This document shows positions 9,759-17,522 of a DNA stretch of 64,000 nt, piece after piece. Made by a program: the position numbers and the translations under genes. Below the pieces are notes generated by a model. That model searched no databases, was not told the origin of the DNA, and saw only the letters and a list, made by a program, of their open reading frames with translations. How positions within the stretch are numbered: position 1 is the first letter of the stretch; each line of letters starts with the position of its first letter. The stretch covers positions 310,001-374,000 of the forward strand of contig CAVUQC010000007.1 in the NCBI GenBank assembly GCA_963743575.1. Direction: 5' to 3'. This DNA is from DASUPK01 sp963743575 (lineage in GTDB: Bacteria > Actinomycetota > Thermoleophilia > Solirubrobacterales > 70-9).

Positions 9759-10187
9759 CTAATCGACGGTCAGGTGGGGGTACTTCTCCGCGACGAGCTC
9801 GCGATACCGGGAGAAGAGCGGCTTGGCCGCCGGGAAGAAGCGGAGCGCCGCGCCGGCATCCTCGATGTTGGTCCGGAGGCGCCCCCGGGCGATTGCGATC
9901 GCCGGGTTCTCCCGTCCCTGGAAGACTCGGTTGGCGACCGTCGACTCCATGCTGAGCCGCAGCTTCGGATGAGCCTGGCTGCGCTGTGAGAAGTTCCAGG
10001 TCAGGCAGTGGCGCCCGCCCTCGTCGGGCGAGACGTTGACGGCGAGCTTGAGGTCGGGAAACTCGATCCGAAGCGGCGCTGCTGCGGCGCGAAGGCGGGG
10101 ACCGTCGTCCGGGTCGCGGTCGATCTCCCGCAAGACGGTGTTGAGGATGTCCTTGAGCTCCTTCTTGGTGAGGGCATCCGCCGTCAT
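9759..10187 (-). CDS. SCP2-like (sterol carrier) domain protein
   Basis: 142 residues, no signal peptide. The second half has the SCP2 pattern: TVANRVFQGRENPAIAIARG then RLRTNIEDAGAALRFFPA, corresponding to the family's 'nP..A...GklkikGd...a..l.pl' block that forms the lipid-binding tunnel floor. Single-domain bacterial SCP2 proteins are thought to bind lipids or acyl chains in the cytoplasm. Their ligand here is unknown. It follows the small helical gene at 10206-10406 on the same strand with an 18-base gap, probably cotranscribed. Confidence 0.6.
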   Translation of the reverse strand: MTADALTKKELKDILNTVLREIDRDPDDGPRLRAAAAPLRIEFPDLKLAVNVSPDEGGRHCLTWNFSQRSQAHPKLRLSMESTVANRVFQGRENPAIAIARGRLRTNIEDAGAALRFFPAAKPLFSRYRELVAEKYPHLTVD

Positions 10188-10205
10188 CTGAGGCTCAACC
10201 TGAGG

Positions 10206-10406
10206 TCAAGGCTTTCGCTTGCCCCGAACGGACGACTCGATCTTGCCGAGCTGGTCACGAACACCCCGGCCGCGCTTGGTCACCTCGTCGAGCAACTCTG
10301 CGGCGCGGTCTCGCGTGCTCGCCGCCGATCCCGCCGTGGCCTCGAAGGTCCGCTCGATCGCCGAGCGCAGCGCCTCGGATGGCTTTTCCGGCACGGGCAG
10401 CTTCAT
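10206..10406 (-). CDS. Small basic helical protein, phasin-like
   Basis: 66 residues. The sequence after a short Pro-rich start is predicted to be one or two amphipathic helices (ALRSAIERTFEATAGSAAST, then a DRAAELLDEVTKRGRGV stretch) with a basic C-terminus. The Ala/Thr/Arg-rich helix and the RDRAAELLDEV pattern recall small granule-associated (phasin-like) proteins, but the similarity is weak. It could equally be an unrelated coiled coil. It leads the SCP2-like gene on the minus strand and diverges from the nucleoside phosphorylase gene with a 45-base gap. Confidence 0.55.
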   Translation of the reverse strand: MKLPVPEKPSEALRSAIERTFEATAGSAASTRDRAAELLDEVTKRGRGVRDQLGKIESSVRGKRKP

Positions 10407-10451
10407 GTGCGCAGCCTACCTACCCCTGCACGACGCCCATATGCTCGCGCC

Positions 10452-11168
10452 GTGCCGCACCACCTCAGGCCGAGCACCCCGTACGCGTCCGACGTGCTGT
10501 TGCCCGGAGATCCCGGCCGCGCCCTCGCCCTGGCCCAGCAGCTGCTGACCGAGCCGAAGATGAGCAATCACGCCCGGGGGCTCTGGGGATACACGGGAGA
10601 GACGCCGGACGGTCATGCGCTCAGCATCCAGTCGACTGGGATGGGCGGCCCGAGTGCGGCCATCGTCCTTCAGGAGCTTGCCGAGCTCGGGGTGAGGCGT
10701 GCCATCCGCGTGGGGACCTGTGGGGCGCTCGAGCCTGGGCTCGAACACGGTGATCTGGTCGTCGCCGGCCGGGCGCTCGCAGAGGACGGAGCGAGCCGCG
10801 CCCTCGGCGCCGGTGAGGCCACCGAGCCCGACCCGCAGCTGACCGCGAGGCTGGCGGCCGGCCTGCCGGCCGAGGCGGCCCCCGTCTGCATCGTGACGAC
10901 CGATCTCTTCTACGACGGCGTCCCTAACCAGGGCGGCCCGCGCATCACGCGTACCGACGCCTGGCGGAGGCGCGGAGCGACTGCCGTCGAGATGGAGGCG
11001 GCCGCCGTGTTCACGCTCGCCCGGCGCCTCGGCGTCGCCGCCGCGTGCGCCCTGATCGTCACGGACACGTTCGACGACGAGGGCCGGCGCCGGATCGAGG
11101 ACGAGGACCTGGCCGATGCGGTCGAACGCCTGGGCACCCTGGCCGCCGCTGCCCTCAACCCCGAGTAG
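10452..11168 (+). CDS. Purine nucleoside/uridine phosphorylase family (PNP_UDP_1)
   Basis: 238 residues from the GTG at 10452. Motifs: SDVLLPGDPGRALALAQ (phosphate-binding Gly-Asp-Pro), ISSTGMGGPSAAIV-like segment, IRVGTCGALEPG, VTTDLFYDG, ATAVEMEAAAVFTLARRLG (ribose-binding Glu-Met-Glu) and ALIVTDTFDD (the Asp that distinguishes purine phosphorylases in the hexameric class). These indicate a hexameric-type nucleoside phosphorylase splitting nucleosides with phosphate to base and ribose-1-phosphate. The Asp in the IVTD loop favours purine over uridine. The enzyme could supply the base used by Hpt. Its end overlaps the convergent coiled-coil gene by 14 bases. Confidence 0.88.
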   Translation: MPHHLRPSTPYASDVLLPGDPGRALALAQQLLTEPKMSNHARGLWGYTGETPDGHALSIQSTGMGGPSAAIVLQELAELGVRRAIRVGTCGALEPGLEHGDLVVAGRALAEDGASRALGAGEATEPDPQLTARLAAGLPAEAAPVCIVTTDLFYDGVPNQGGPRITRTDAWRRRGATAVEMEAAAVFTLARRLGVAAACALIVTDTFDDEGRRRIEDEDLADAVERLGTLAAAALNPE

Positions 11169-11505
11169 AGGGTCCGGGTCCCGAGGCTTCACGCTCCTGC
11201 CTGAGCGCCGCGAGCTCGCGGGTCACCTCATCCAGCTGGTCCTCGACCTCCTCGAGGCGCTCCGAGACGGCACGCAGGCGGCGGGCGAGGCGGTCAACGT
11301 CGTTGCCGGTGGGCAGATTCAGATTGCGGATCGCGCTGGCGCCCGCCTGAGAGGCACGCTCGCGCGCGCCGAGGGCGACCTGCAACGCCTGGTTCATCCA
11401 GGGGTTGTCGACCAGCAGCTGGGCGAGGTCGCCGAGTGTCCCCTCGCCTCGCGAGGAGATCCGATCCCGTATGCCGTCGCCGCCGCCCTCGTCCATATGG
11501 TTCAC
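11155..11505 (-). CDS. Coiled-coil, phasin-like small protein
   Basis: 116 residues (a second Met at codon 4 is an alternative start). The central part, LAQLLVDNPWMNQALQVALG then ARERASQAGASAIRNLNLPT, matches a short conserved pattern seen in actinobacterial proteins annotated as phasin-like. The C-terminal RLARRLRAVSERLEEVEDQL stretch and LDEVTRELAALRQER is a strongly charged heptad coiled coil. It is likely a cytoplasmic oligomeric scaffold, possibly on storage granules; that role is inference. It is convergent with the nucleoside phosphorylase gene, overlapping 14 bases at the 3' ends. Confidence 0.65.
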   Translation of the reverse strand: MNHMDEGGGDGIRDRISSRGEGTLGDLAQLLVDNPWMNQALQVALGARERASQAGASAIRNLNLPTGNDVDRLARRLRAVSERLEEVEDQLDEVTRELAALRQEREASGPGPSTRG

Positions 11506-11619
11506 GCACGGTACCGCGACGGATGGCCTCGGGAGGGGTTATCTGGAGCGTATGCGCCGCACACATTGTTTACCGTTTCAGTCAACTATGTTTTTGGCGT
11601 TATGGGCGACGGTTCCCCG

Positions 11620-11648
11620 TTGCAAAGCTCTGGGGGAGTCAGTAGCGT
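11620..11648 (+). promoter_or_regulatory. Candidate promoter of the muralytic gene
   Basis: TTGCAA (11620-11625), 17 bases, TAGCGT (11643-11648): a good match to the actinobacterial TTGAYR-N17-TANNNT form. The stretch immediately upstream, 11561-11612, is conspicuously AT-rich for this genome (for example TTGTTTACCGTTTCAGTCAA) and may bind a regulator or act as an UP element. The predicted leader of about 70 bases contains the palindrome GGTCGCGACC at 11672-11681 and further self-complementary GC-rich segments. Confidence 0.45.
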
Positions 11649-11723
11649 CCGCCGTGCCTGCAGGTGCGGGGAGGTCGCGACCGGCAGACCCACGCGGTTT
11701 CGCGGGCAGGATCGCCTAGCCAA

Positions 11724-14153
11724 ATGACCAGAAAGCTTCTCCTAATCATCGCCCTCGGGACAACGTTGGCGATTGTCGCTGCGGGAACGGCAACTTCGAT
11801 CACCGTCGGGAACGTGCAGGTCAACTCCCCGACCGACGGGGTCCTGCCGGCATGCTCCAACCTGAACGACGACGATGGCGACGGCCTGGTCGACATGAGC
11901 GACCCGGGCTGCAGCAGCCCCCTCGACACCTCCGAGTACAACGCTCCCACCTCCGGGGGCTCCGGCGGCAGCTCAACCGGCAGCACCACCACCTCCGGCG
12001 GTTCGGGGAGCACGACGACGACCGGCGGCGGGACGACGACCACGACCGGTGGCTCGAGCGGCAGCGGCAAGGCCGGCAAGAAGACCACCGGCGGCGCCAA
12101 GACGCCGGGCCTGTTCGGCAAGCAGAACAAGAAGGGTCAGGGCGCCAAGCAGGTAGCGGAGACCGAGAAGGGCAAGATCGAGCACCCCACCCTCCGCAAC
12201 CCCGACGGCTCCCCCGCCAACACCAACCCGAGCCTGACCGTCGCCCAGTTCGGCCCCGCCCCGATCGGCGTCCCCAACTTTGTCATCGACTCCTTCGAGA
12301 TCCCGCCCTTCCTGTTGCCGATCTACCAGTCCTGCGGCACCGAGTACGGGATCCCCTGGCAGGTGCTCGCCGGGATCAACAAGATCGAGACCGCCTTCGG
12401 CACCAACCTGAACGTCTCCTCCGCCGGCGCCGAGGGCTGGATGCAGTTCATCCCCTCGACCTGGGCGGCCTACGGGGTGGACGCCAACAACGACGGCAAG
12501 AAGGATCCCTACAACCCGGTCGATGCGATCTGCGCCGCGGCCCGCTACCTGAGAGCGGCGGGCGGCGATCACAACGTCCGCCAGGCGATCTTCGCCTACA
12601 ACCACGCCAGCTGGTACGTCGACGAGGTGCTGCTCTACGCCAACCAGTACGGCAAGCTCCCCGACGCCCTGGTCGGCTCGCTCACCGGACTCACCGAGGG
12701 GGCGCACTTCCCGGTGGCGGCGGATGCGCGGTATGCGGACGACCTCAACGACGCCGCGGCGCTCACCCGTTCGAACACCGCCCGCAAGACGTCCGGTAAC
12801 GCCGCCGACGTGGTCAGCTCCAACGCCAACCGCCGAAGCATCAACATCTACTCGAGCCTTAACGCTCCGGTCGTCGCCGTCAACGACGGCGTGATCAAGA
12901 AGATCGGCGACAACGCCAAGCTCGGCAAGTACATCGTCCTCCAGGACGCCTATGGCAACCAGTACACCTACGCGCAGCTCGGCTCGATCGCGCCGACGCA
13001 CCCGGTCCCACGCCGGCAGGGCCTCTCCTCGAAGGACTTCAAGCTCCAGACGCCCAACAATGACTCGACGCCGACCGCCGCGGCGACCGCAGGCGACAAC
13101 TCCGGCGGGGGCTCGGCGAAGACGGCCACGCCACTGGCTCACAGTGCCCCGGCCAATTCCGAGAACGCCCGCCAGCGCCTCTTCGCCCTGCCGCGCCGCT
13201 CCGGCAACGCGAACCAGTCGAGCGTCGGCGGCCAGATCGACCAGCTCCTGGGTAGCAGCGTCCCCGGCTACGAGACCTTCAAGTCGGCTCTCTCGCAGAG
13301 CGTCCAGTTCGACTCCAACACCATGGCCCTGAAGCCCCTGAAGAAGGGCTCCAAGGTCACCGGCGGCACCGTGATCGGCCGGGTCGGCCAGCCCGACGCT
13401 CAGCCGCCGCACCTGAACTTCGCGATCAGGCCCACAGGCGCCGGCGCGCCCACGATCGACCCGAAGCCGATCCTCGACGGCTGGAAGCTGCTCGAGACCA
13501 CCGCGATCTACCGCGCCGCCGACAAGAACCCCTTCACCGACAACCCGACCGTCGGCCAGGTGCTTTTGATGTCGAAGGGAGCGCTCGAGCAGCGGGTGCT
13601 GAACGACCCGGCCCTCTCGATCTACTCCTGCGGGCGAAACGACATCCAGACCGGCCAGATCGACCGCCGCGTCCTGGCGGTGATGGAGTACCTGGTCGCC
13701 AAGGGCTACCGGCTCACGATCACCTCGCTGAAGTGCGGGCACTCCTACCTGACCGCGGGGGGCAACGTCTCGGCCCACTCCTACGGCTCCGCGGTCGACA
13801 TCGCCGCGGTCAACGGGATCCCGATCGCCGGCCACCAGGGGCCGGGCACGATCACCGAGGCCGTGATCAAGGACCTGCTCCTGCTGCAGGGCTCGATGCG
13901 CCCCGCCCAGATCATCTCCCTGATGGACCTCGGGCCGCCCACCTTCATCCTGCCCGACCACTGGAACCACATCCACGTCGGCTACACCTTCTCCACCGCC
14001 GGCAGCCAGATCAAGCAGCTCGGCGAGATTCTCAAGCCCGAGCAGTGGCAGAGGCTGATCCAGCGCCTCGGCCAGATCCAGAACCCGAAGGTGCCGTCGA
14101 AGCCCTCCGCGGCCGCGCTGCCGGCCAAGGGCGGCAGCAACACCAACGACTAG
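11724..14153 (+). CDS. Secreted multidomain muralytic protein: SLT, degenerate M23, M15-like
   Basis: 809 residues from the ATG at 11724. A signal peptide (1-25) is followed by an Asp-rich two-Cys motif (about 44-73, DDDGDGLVD between CSN and PGCSS). A Gly/Ser/Thr-rich linker (76-115) and a basic stretch come next. Residues 200-310 are a lytic transglycosylase domain with catalytic Glu222 (NKIETAFGTN), AEGWMQFIPSTW and AIFAYNHASWYVDEV. About 375-600 is an M23-like fold split by a long Ser/Ala-rich insert. Its metal motifs are lost: YTYAQLG replaces YxHL, and HLNF replaces HxH. About 640-790 is M15/VanY-like, with SAHSYGSAVDIA and DHWNHIHVGY retaining the metal His and Asp. It is probably a peptidoglycan glycan cutter plus a carboxypeptidase or endopeptidase. 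Confidence 0.9.
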   Translation: MTRKLLLIIALGTTLAIVAAGTATSITVGNVQVNSPTDGVLPACSNLNDDDGDGLVDMSDPGCSSPLDTSEYNAPTSGGSGGSSTGSTTTSGGSGSTTTTGGGTTTTTGGSSGSGKAGKKTTGGAKTPGLFGKQNKKGQGAKQVAETEKGKIEHPTLRNPDGSPANTNPSLTVAQFGPAPIGVPNFVIDSFEIPPFLLPIYQSCGTEYGIPWQVLAGINKIETAFGTNLNVSSAGAEGWMQFIPSTWAAYGVDANNDGKKDPYNPVDAICAAARYLRAAGGDHNVRQAIFAYNHASWYVDEVLLYANQYGKLPDALVGSLTGLTEGAHFPVAADARYADDLNDAAALTRSNTARKTSGNAADVVSSNANRRSINIYSSLNAPVVAVNDGVIKKIGDNAKLGKYIVLQDAYGNQYTYAQLGSIAPTHPVPRRQGLSSKDFKLQTPNNDSTPTAAATAGDNSGGGSAKTATPLAHSAPANSENARQRLFALPRRSGNANQSSVGGQIDQLLGSSVPGYETFKSALSQSVQFDSNTMALKPLKKGSKVTGGTVIGRVGQPDAQPPHLNFAIRPTGAGAPTIDPKPILDGWKLLETTAIYRAADKNPFTDNPTVGQVLLMSKGALEQRVLNDPALSIYSCGRNDIQTGQIDRRVLAVMEYLVAKGYRLTITSLKCGHSYLTAGGNVSAHSYGSAVDIAAVNGIPIAGHQGPGTITEAVIKDLLLLQGSMRPAQIISLMDLGPPTFILPDHWNHIHVGYTFSTAGSQIKQLGEILKPEQWQRLIQRLGQIQNPKVPSKPSAAALPAKGGSNTND

Positions 14154-14176
14154 CCGGGCCCACGCCCCAGCCCGCA

Positions 14177-14884
14177 ATCACCCGAGCCACCTTCGTTCAG
14201 CTGGAGCTGGCGGGGAAGATCGGCCTGCCCGAGGGCCGCTACCTCGTGCGCGACAGCGAGACCGAGCGCGTCCTGATCGTCGAGGAGCTCGGGGCGCCGC
14301 GGCCGCGCCGCCGATCCGGCAGGCGCTCGAAGCCCGTCGAGCCGGGTGACCCCGGTGAGACGCCGGTGACGCGCGTAACCGTCACCGGCCAACGGCTGGA
14401 GGACCCCTCTGCGGGAGCGGCCTGGCTCAAGCGGATGATGAGCGGAGAGGGGGCCGAGGAGGTCCGGGCCGCCACCCGGATCGTCAACCGGGCACTCGAC
14501 GCGCTGCGCGCCGCCGCGAAAGACCCACTGGTCCAGGACATCGGGGCGAGCAAGGCGCTCTCCGTCCGACTCGGGTTCGGGACCGGTGACGAGCTCGCCG
14601 AGGGCACCTGGACCGAGGCGAGGGAGCTCTCGCGCCCGCGGCGGGGACGCCTCGACGACATCGATCCGACCTCGCGCGTCGCGGCTGTGCTCGCCGGCCG
14701 GGACGAGGTGCACCCGGCCGAGACCCTGATGCTCCGGGCGCGACTCGACGCCCAGCAGGGACGGCGGGTCGAGGCCGCCTACGGGCTTCGTGCCGCCCGC
14801 GCGGCGCTCGAGGAGCAGCCGAGCGACCGCCGGAAGAAGCTGATGGAGGAGCTCGCCGCGATCGAGGAGAAGCTGAGCGACTAG
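14177..14884 (+). CDS. Conserved protein of unknown function, start uncertain
   Basis: About 235 residues. Coding character (G/C in third positions, sensible FVQLELAGKIGLPEGRYLVR) begins near 14177, well before the first ordinary start in frame, the GTG at 14246. No ATG, GTG or TTG lies between the upstream stop at 14153 and that GTG. The codon where homologues might begin reads ATC (14177), so a rare AUC start, a base change from ATG, or an N-terminally shorter product must be considered. The N-terminal part is beta-rich with a basic Pro/Arg linker. The C-terminal half (LMLRARLDAQQGRRVEAAYG and beyond) is helical. No family recognised. It follows the muralytic gene by 23 bases and may be cotranscribed. 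Confidence 0.6.
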   Translation: MTRATFVQLELAGKIGLPEGRYLVRDSETERVLIVEELGAPRPRRRSGRRSKPVEPGDPGETPVTRVTVTGQRLEDPSAGAAWLKRMMSGEGAEEVRAATRIVNRALDALRAAAKDPLVQDIGASKALSVRLGFGTGDELAEGTWTEARELSRPRRGRLDDIDPTSRVAAVLAGRDEVHPAETLMLRARLDAQQGRRVEAAYGLRAARAALEEQPSDRRKKLMEELAAIEEKLSD

Positions 14885-15129
14885 GGATCCGGCAAGAACC
14901 CATGGTAGAGCCCTTCGCCCACAAGGGCCTGCCGGACCCTGGCGATCGCATCGCCCGGACCGCGAGCGTGCACGGCCACCACGTACTCCACCGCAGGCTG
15001 TGCATCGCACTCGGTGGGGCGACGCTCGAGCAGGGAGATTCCTGCAATCGAGAGAGCGTCCATCGCCTTCCTGGTGAAGCCAGGCCCGCTGAAGCGGACG
15101 CAGTGGCGCATGAGCGTTCCGACATTCAT
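14881..15129 (-). CDS. Small conserved hypothetical protein
   Basis: 82 residues from the ATG at 15127-15129; a longer frame reaches into the neighbouring monooxygenase gene and is not credible. The sequence alternates strand- and helix-like segments (SIAGISLLERRPTECD, VEYVVAVHARGPGDAIARVR, QALVGEGLYHGFLPDP), reminiscent of a small ferredoxin-like or ACT-type fold, but no family is recognised. It overlaps the convergent 14177-14884 gene by four bases and lies 77 bases from the monooxygenase stop. Confidence 0.5.
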   Translation of the reverse strand: MNVGTLMRHCVRFSGPGFTRKAMDALSIAGISLLERRPTECDAQPAVEYVVAVHARGPGDAIARVRQALVGEGLYHGFLPDP

Positions 15130-15206
15130 GTCCGCCTTCAACGCGACACCGCGGGCAAAGGAGCGGGCGGGGTTCGTCAGGGCTTGATGTTGCTCCCGCT
15201 GCCGCT

Positions 15207-16739
15207 CTACGTCGTCGCCGGCGGCCCGAACCAGGTGGTCATCGCTTCGGTGAGACCATCCCCCGTCGGGTCTCCGGTCCAGGCCACGTATCCGTCGGGA
15301 CGGATCAGCACGGCGTCGGGTGCGGGAACCTCCCCGAGCACCGGGAGCTCCCACGCACCATCGTATCCGGCGTCGATCAAATGCACCCGATCCGCCCAGG
15401 GAGCGATCTCGAAGCTGCCGGGCTCACCAAGATTGAGCAACACCGGCCGAGCGTTGTGCAGCAGGGTGAAGACCCGCTTCGGGCCTTCGCCGGTGACCAG
15501 GTCCAGATCCGGAATTCGCCGCCCGATCAGCGGGTGGCCCTCGCCCAGTTCGTAGTGAATGTCCAGGCCGGACATCGTCGCGGCGAGTCGCCTGCGCGGC
15601 TCATCACAGGCGAGGAGCTCTGAGACGGTCTCGCCGAGGGCCTCGATGCGGTCGTCCGGGCGCTGGAGCGCGACCAGGGCCATCGTCTTGCGCAGCACAC
15701 GGGCTCCGACCGGATGCCGCTCGGCGTGGTAGGTGTCCAGGAGGTTCTCCGGCGACGTCTCGTTGACGACCTGGGCGAGCTTCCAGCCCAGGTTGACCGC
15801 ATCCTGCACACCGGTGTTGAGGCCCTGTCCACCCGCCGGAGAATGCACGTGTGCGGCGTCGCCGGCCAGCAGGACCCGGCCTTTGCGGTAGGTCGCGGCC
15901 TGCCGCGACGTATCCGTGAACCGGGAGATCAAGGTGGGGCTGTGGACCCCGTAGTCGGTCCCGTACACGGCTACGAGCGCCTCACTGAGATCGTGCAGGG
16001 TAGGGTCACCCAAGGCTCCAGGGTGCTCCTCGGTCAACATGATCCCTACCGGTCCCTCATCCGCGTAGATCACCTCGCCGTCGCGGATCTCGTACTCCGT
16101 TCTGCCGATGGCGTGCATGCCACGGGCGTCGCGGTGGATGCCCAGCTCCGGTTCCACAGCCATCTCGGCCTCGGCAATCAGGGCGCTGACCGTCGGGTCC
16201 CACCCGGGAAACTCGATGCCTGCCTCCTTGCGGACCAGACTGCGTCCTCCGTCGCAGCCGACGAGGTACTTCCCCCGCAGCGGCGGACCGTCGGAAAGCT
16301 CGACGTCGACGCCCGTGTCGTCCTGCTCGAAGCCGACGACTTCAGTTCCGCGATAGATCCGCACCCGGAGCTCGTCGATCCAGCCGGCGAGAATGCGCTC
16401 GATGTGTTTCTGCCACAGCCCGAGCCCGTAGGGGTGCCGAGTGGGAAAATCGCTGATGTCCAATCTGACCCCGGCGAACTGCCCGATCTGGGCCACCTGC
16501 CCCTCAGACAGAAACCGGTCGGCGATGCCGCGCTGGTCGAGCACCTCGATCGTCCGTGAGAGCAGGCCTCCCGCGCGCGAGCCAGGGAGGTCCTGGTTGG
16601 GGCGCCTCTCAACGACGGCGACGTCGACCCCTGCCAAGGCAAGCTCGCCCGCCAGCGTCAGGCCGGTCGGACCCCCACCGGCGATGACCACGGGGTGCTC
16701 AGAGGGCATAGGCGAATCTTGCTGATTGCTCACGGCCAC
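15207..16739 (-). CDS. FAD-dependent aromatic monooxygenase, rifampicin-monooxygenase-like
   Basis: 510 residues. The N-terminal Rossmann motif is VVIAGGGPTGLTLAGELALA (about 17-36). LVGCDGGRSLVRKEAG is the GD/DG motif, and VLLAGDAAHVHSPAGGQGLN the second FAD motif. NTGVQDAVNLGWKLAQVVN and LLDTYHAERHPVGARVL follow. The C-terminal thioredoxin-like domain ends VLIRPDGYVAWTGD. The SRTIEVLDQRGIADRFL and GVHSPTLISRF segments resemble Rox/RIFMO-type enzymes within the PheA/TfdB group A hydroxylases. It would use NAD(P)H and O2 to hydroxylate a phenolic or naphthoquinone-type substrate. Actual rifamycin activity cannot be read from sequence. It is separated by 21 bases from the sirtuin gene on the same strand. 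Confidence 0.9.
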   Translation of the reverse strand: MAVSNQQDSPMPSEHPVVIAGGGPTGLTLAGELALAGVDVAVVERRPNQDLPGSRAGGLLSRTIEVLDQRGIADRFLSEGQVAQIGQFAGVRLDISDFPTRHPYGLGLWQKHIERILAGWIDELRVRIYRGTEVVGFEQDDTGVDVELSDGPPLRGKYLVGCDGGRSLVRKEAGIEFPGWDPTVSALIAEAEMAVEPELGIHRDARGMHAIGRTEYEIRDGEVIYADEGPVGIMLTEEHPGALGDPTLHDLSEALVAVYGTDYGVHSPTLISRFTDTSRQAATYRKGRVLLAGDAAHVHSPAGGQGLNTGVQDAVNLGWKLAQVVNETSPENLLDTYHAERHPVGARVLRKTMALVALQRPDDRIEALGETVSELLACDEPRRRLAATMSGLDIHYELGEGHPLIGRRIPDLDLVTGEGPKRVFTLLHNARPVLLNLGEPGSFEIAPWADRVHLIDAGYDGAWELPVLGEVPAPDAVLIRPDGYVAWTGDPTGDGLTEAMTTWFGPPATT

Positions 16740-16760
16740 AAAGCTAGCCGCAGGCTGGCG

Positions 16761-17522
16761 CTAGTCCAGTGCTGCGAGGACGGCCTCTAGGTCCGCGACC
16801 ACGTCGCCGTCCATGCGGACCGCCGCATCGGGGTCGAACGGGGTCGGGCCCTTGGTGATCACGGCGATGCGGCCGCCGCGACCCATCGTCACCGCCGGGA
16901 GCCCCGCAACGGGATAGACCTCGAGCGAGGACCCGATGCAGAGCATCAGGTCGGCGCGGGCGGACAGCGCCTCCGCCTCGGCAATCGCCTCGGCGGGAAG
17001 CAGCTCACCGAAGAGCACGACATCCGGCTTGACCGCCCCGGAGCAGTAGGAGCACAGCGCAGAGCCGTCGTCGTCGAAGAGATCCTCGACAGTCTCGATC
17101 GGAAAGTGTGCGCCGCAGCTCTGGCAGCTCGAGCTGCGGATCGAGCCGTGCACCTCGATCACCCGCTCTGACCCGGCCTTGACGTGCAGCATGTCGATGT
17201 TCTGAGTGATGACGGCCTCGAGAAGACCGCGCCGCTCGAGCTCCGCCAGCACCTCGTGGGCGCCGTTCGGCTCCTTGTCTCCGAGCTGGTGGAACCGTGG
17301 CCGGTAAAACGACCAGAACTTCGCCGGGTCACGGCGGAAGGCGTCGATGTGCGCGACCTCCATCGGATCGACGTTCTCCCAAAGCCCCTCCCCGGGCGAG
17401 CGAAAATCCGGAATCCCGCTGGGCACGGAGATCCCCGCTCCAGTCAGAGCGACGGTGCAGGAGCTCTCGCGAATCAGCTCCGCGAGCCGCTGCGCCTGGT
17501 CGGTGGCTACTTGCCCTGCCAC
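16761..17522 (-). CDS. Sir2-family NAD-dependent protein deacylase
   Basis: 253 residues from the GTG at 17520-17522, which overlaps the end of the beta-oxidation fusion gene by 16 bases; longer frames only read through that gene. Conserved motifs: LTGAGISVPSGIPDFRSP (28-43), TQNIDMLHVKAGS (NAD and catalytic), the active-site His in IEVHGS, a zinc ribbon CQSC...CSYC, KPDVVLFGE, and IGSSLEVYPVAGLP. It removes acyl groups from lysines using NAD+. Genetic coupling to an acyl-CoA metabolic enzyme suggests that acylated metabolic proteins are the substrates, as known for bacterial CobB; this is inference. Confidence 0.93.
   Translation of the reverse strand: MAGQVATDQAQRLAELIRESSCTVALTGAGISVPSGIPDFRSPGEGLWENVDPMEVAHIDAFRRDPAKFWSFYRPRFHQLGDKEPNGAHEVLAELERRGLLEAVITQNIDMLHVKAGSERVIEVHGSIRSSSCQSCGAHFPIETVEDLFDDDGSALCSYCSGAVKPDVVLFGELLPAEAIAEAEALSARADLMLCIGSSLEVYPVAGLPAVTMGRGGRIAVITKGPTPFDPDAAVRMDGDVVADLEAVLAALD

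Noticed and set aside
11611..11650. GTTGCAAAGCTCTGGGGG resembling part of a GEMM (c-di-GMP) riboswitch
   Set aside because: The upstream conserved segment, GNRA loop and matching P2 strand are missing; TTGCAA reads better as a -35 element with TAGCGT 17 bases on. The ydaO (c-di-AMP) landmarks are also absent.
11973..14177. A 734-codon open frame on the minus strand opposite the muralytic gene
   Set aside because: Composition is Val/Asp/Gly/Arg-rich without domains, as expected for the antisense shadow of a high-GC gene; the plus strand carries clear enzyme motifs.
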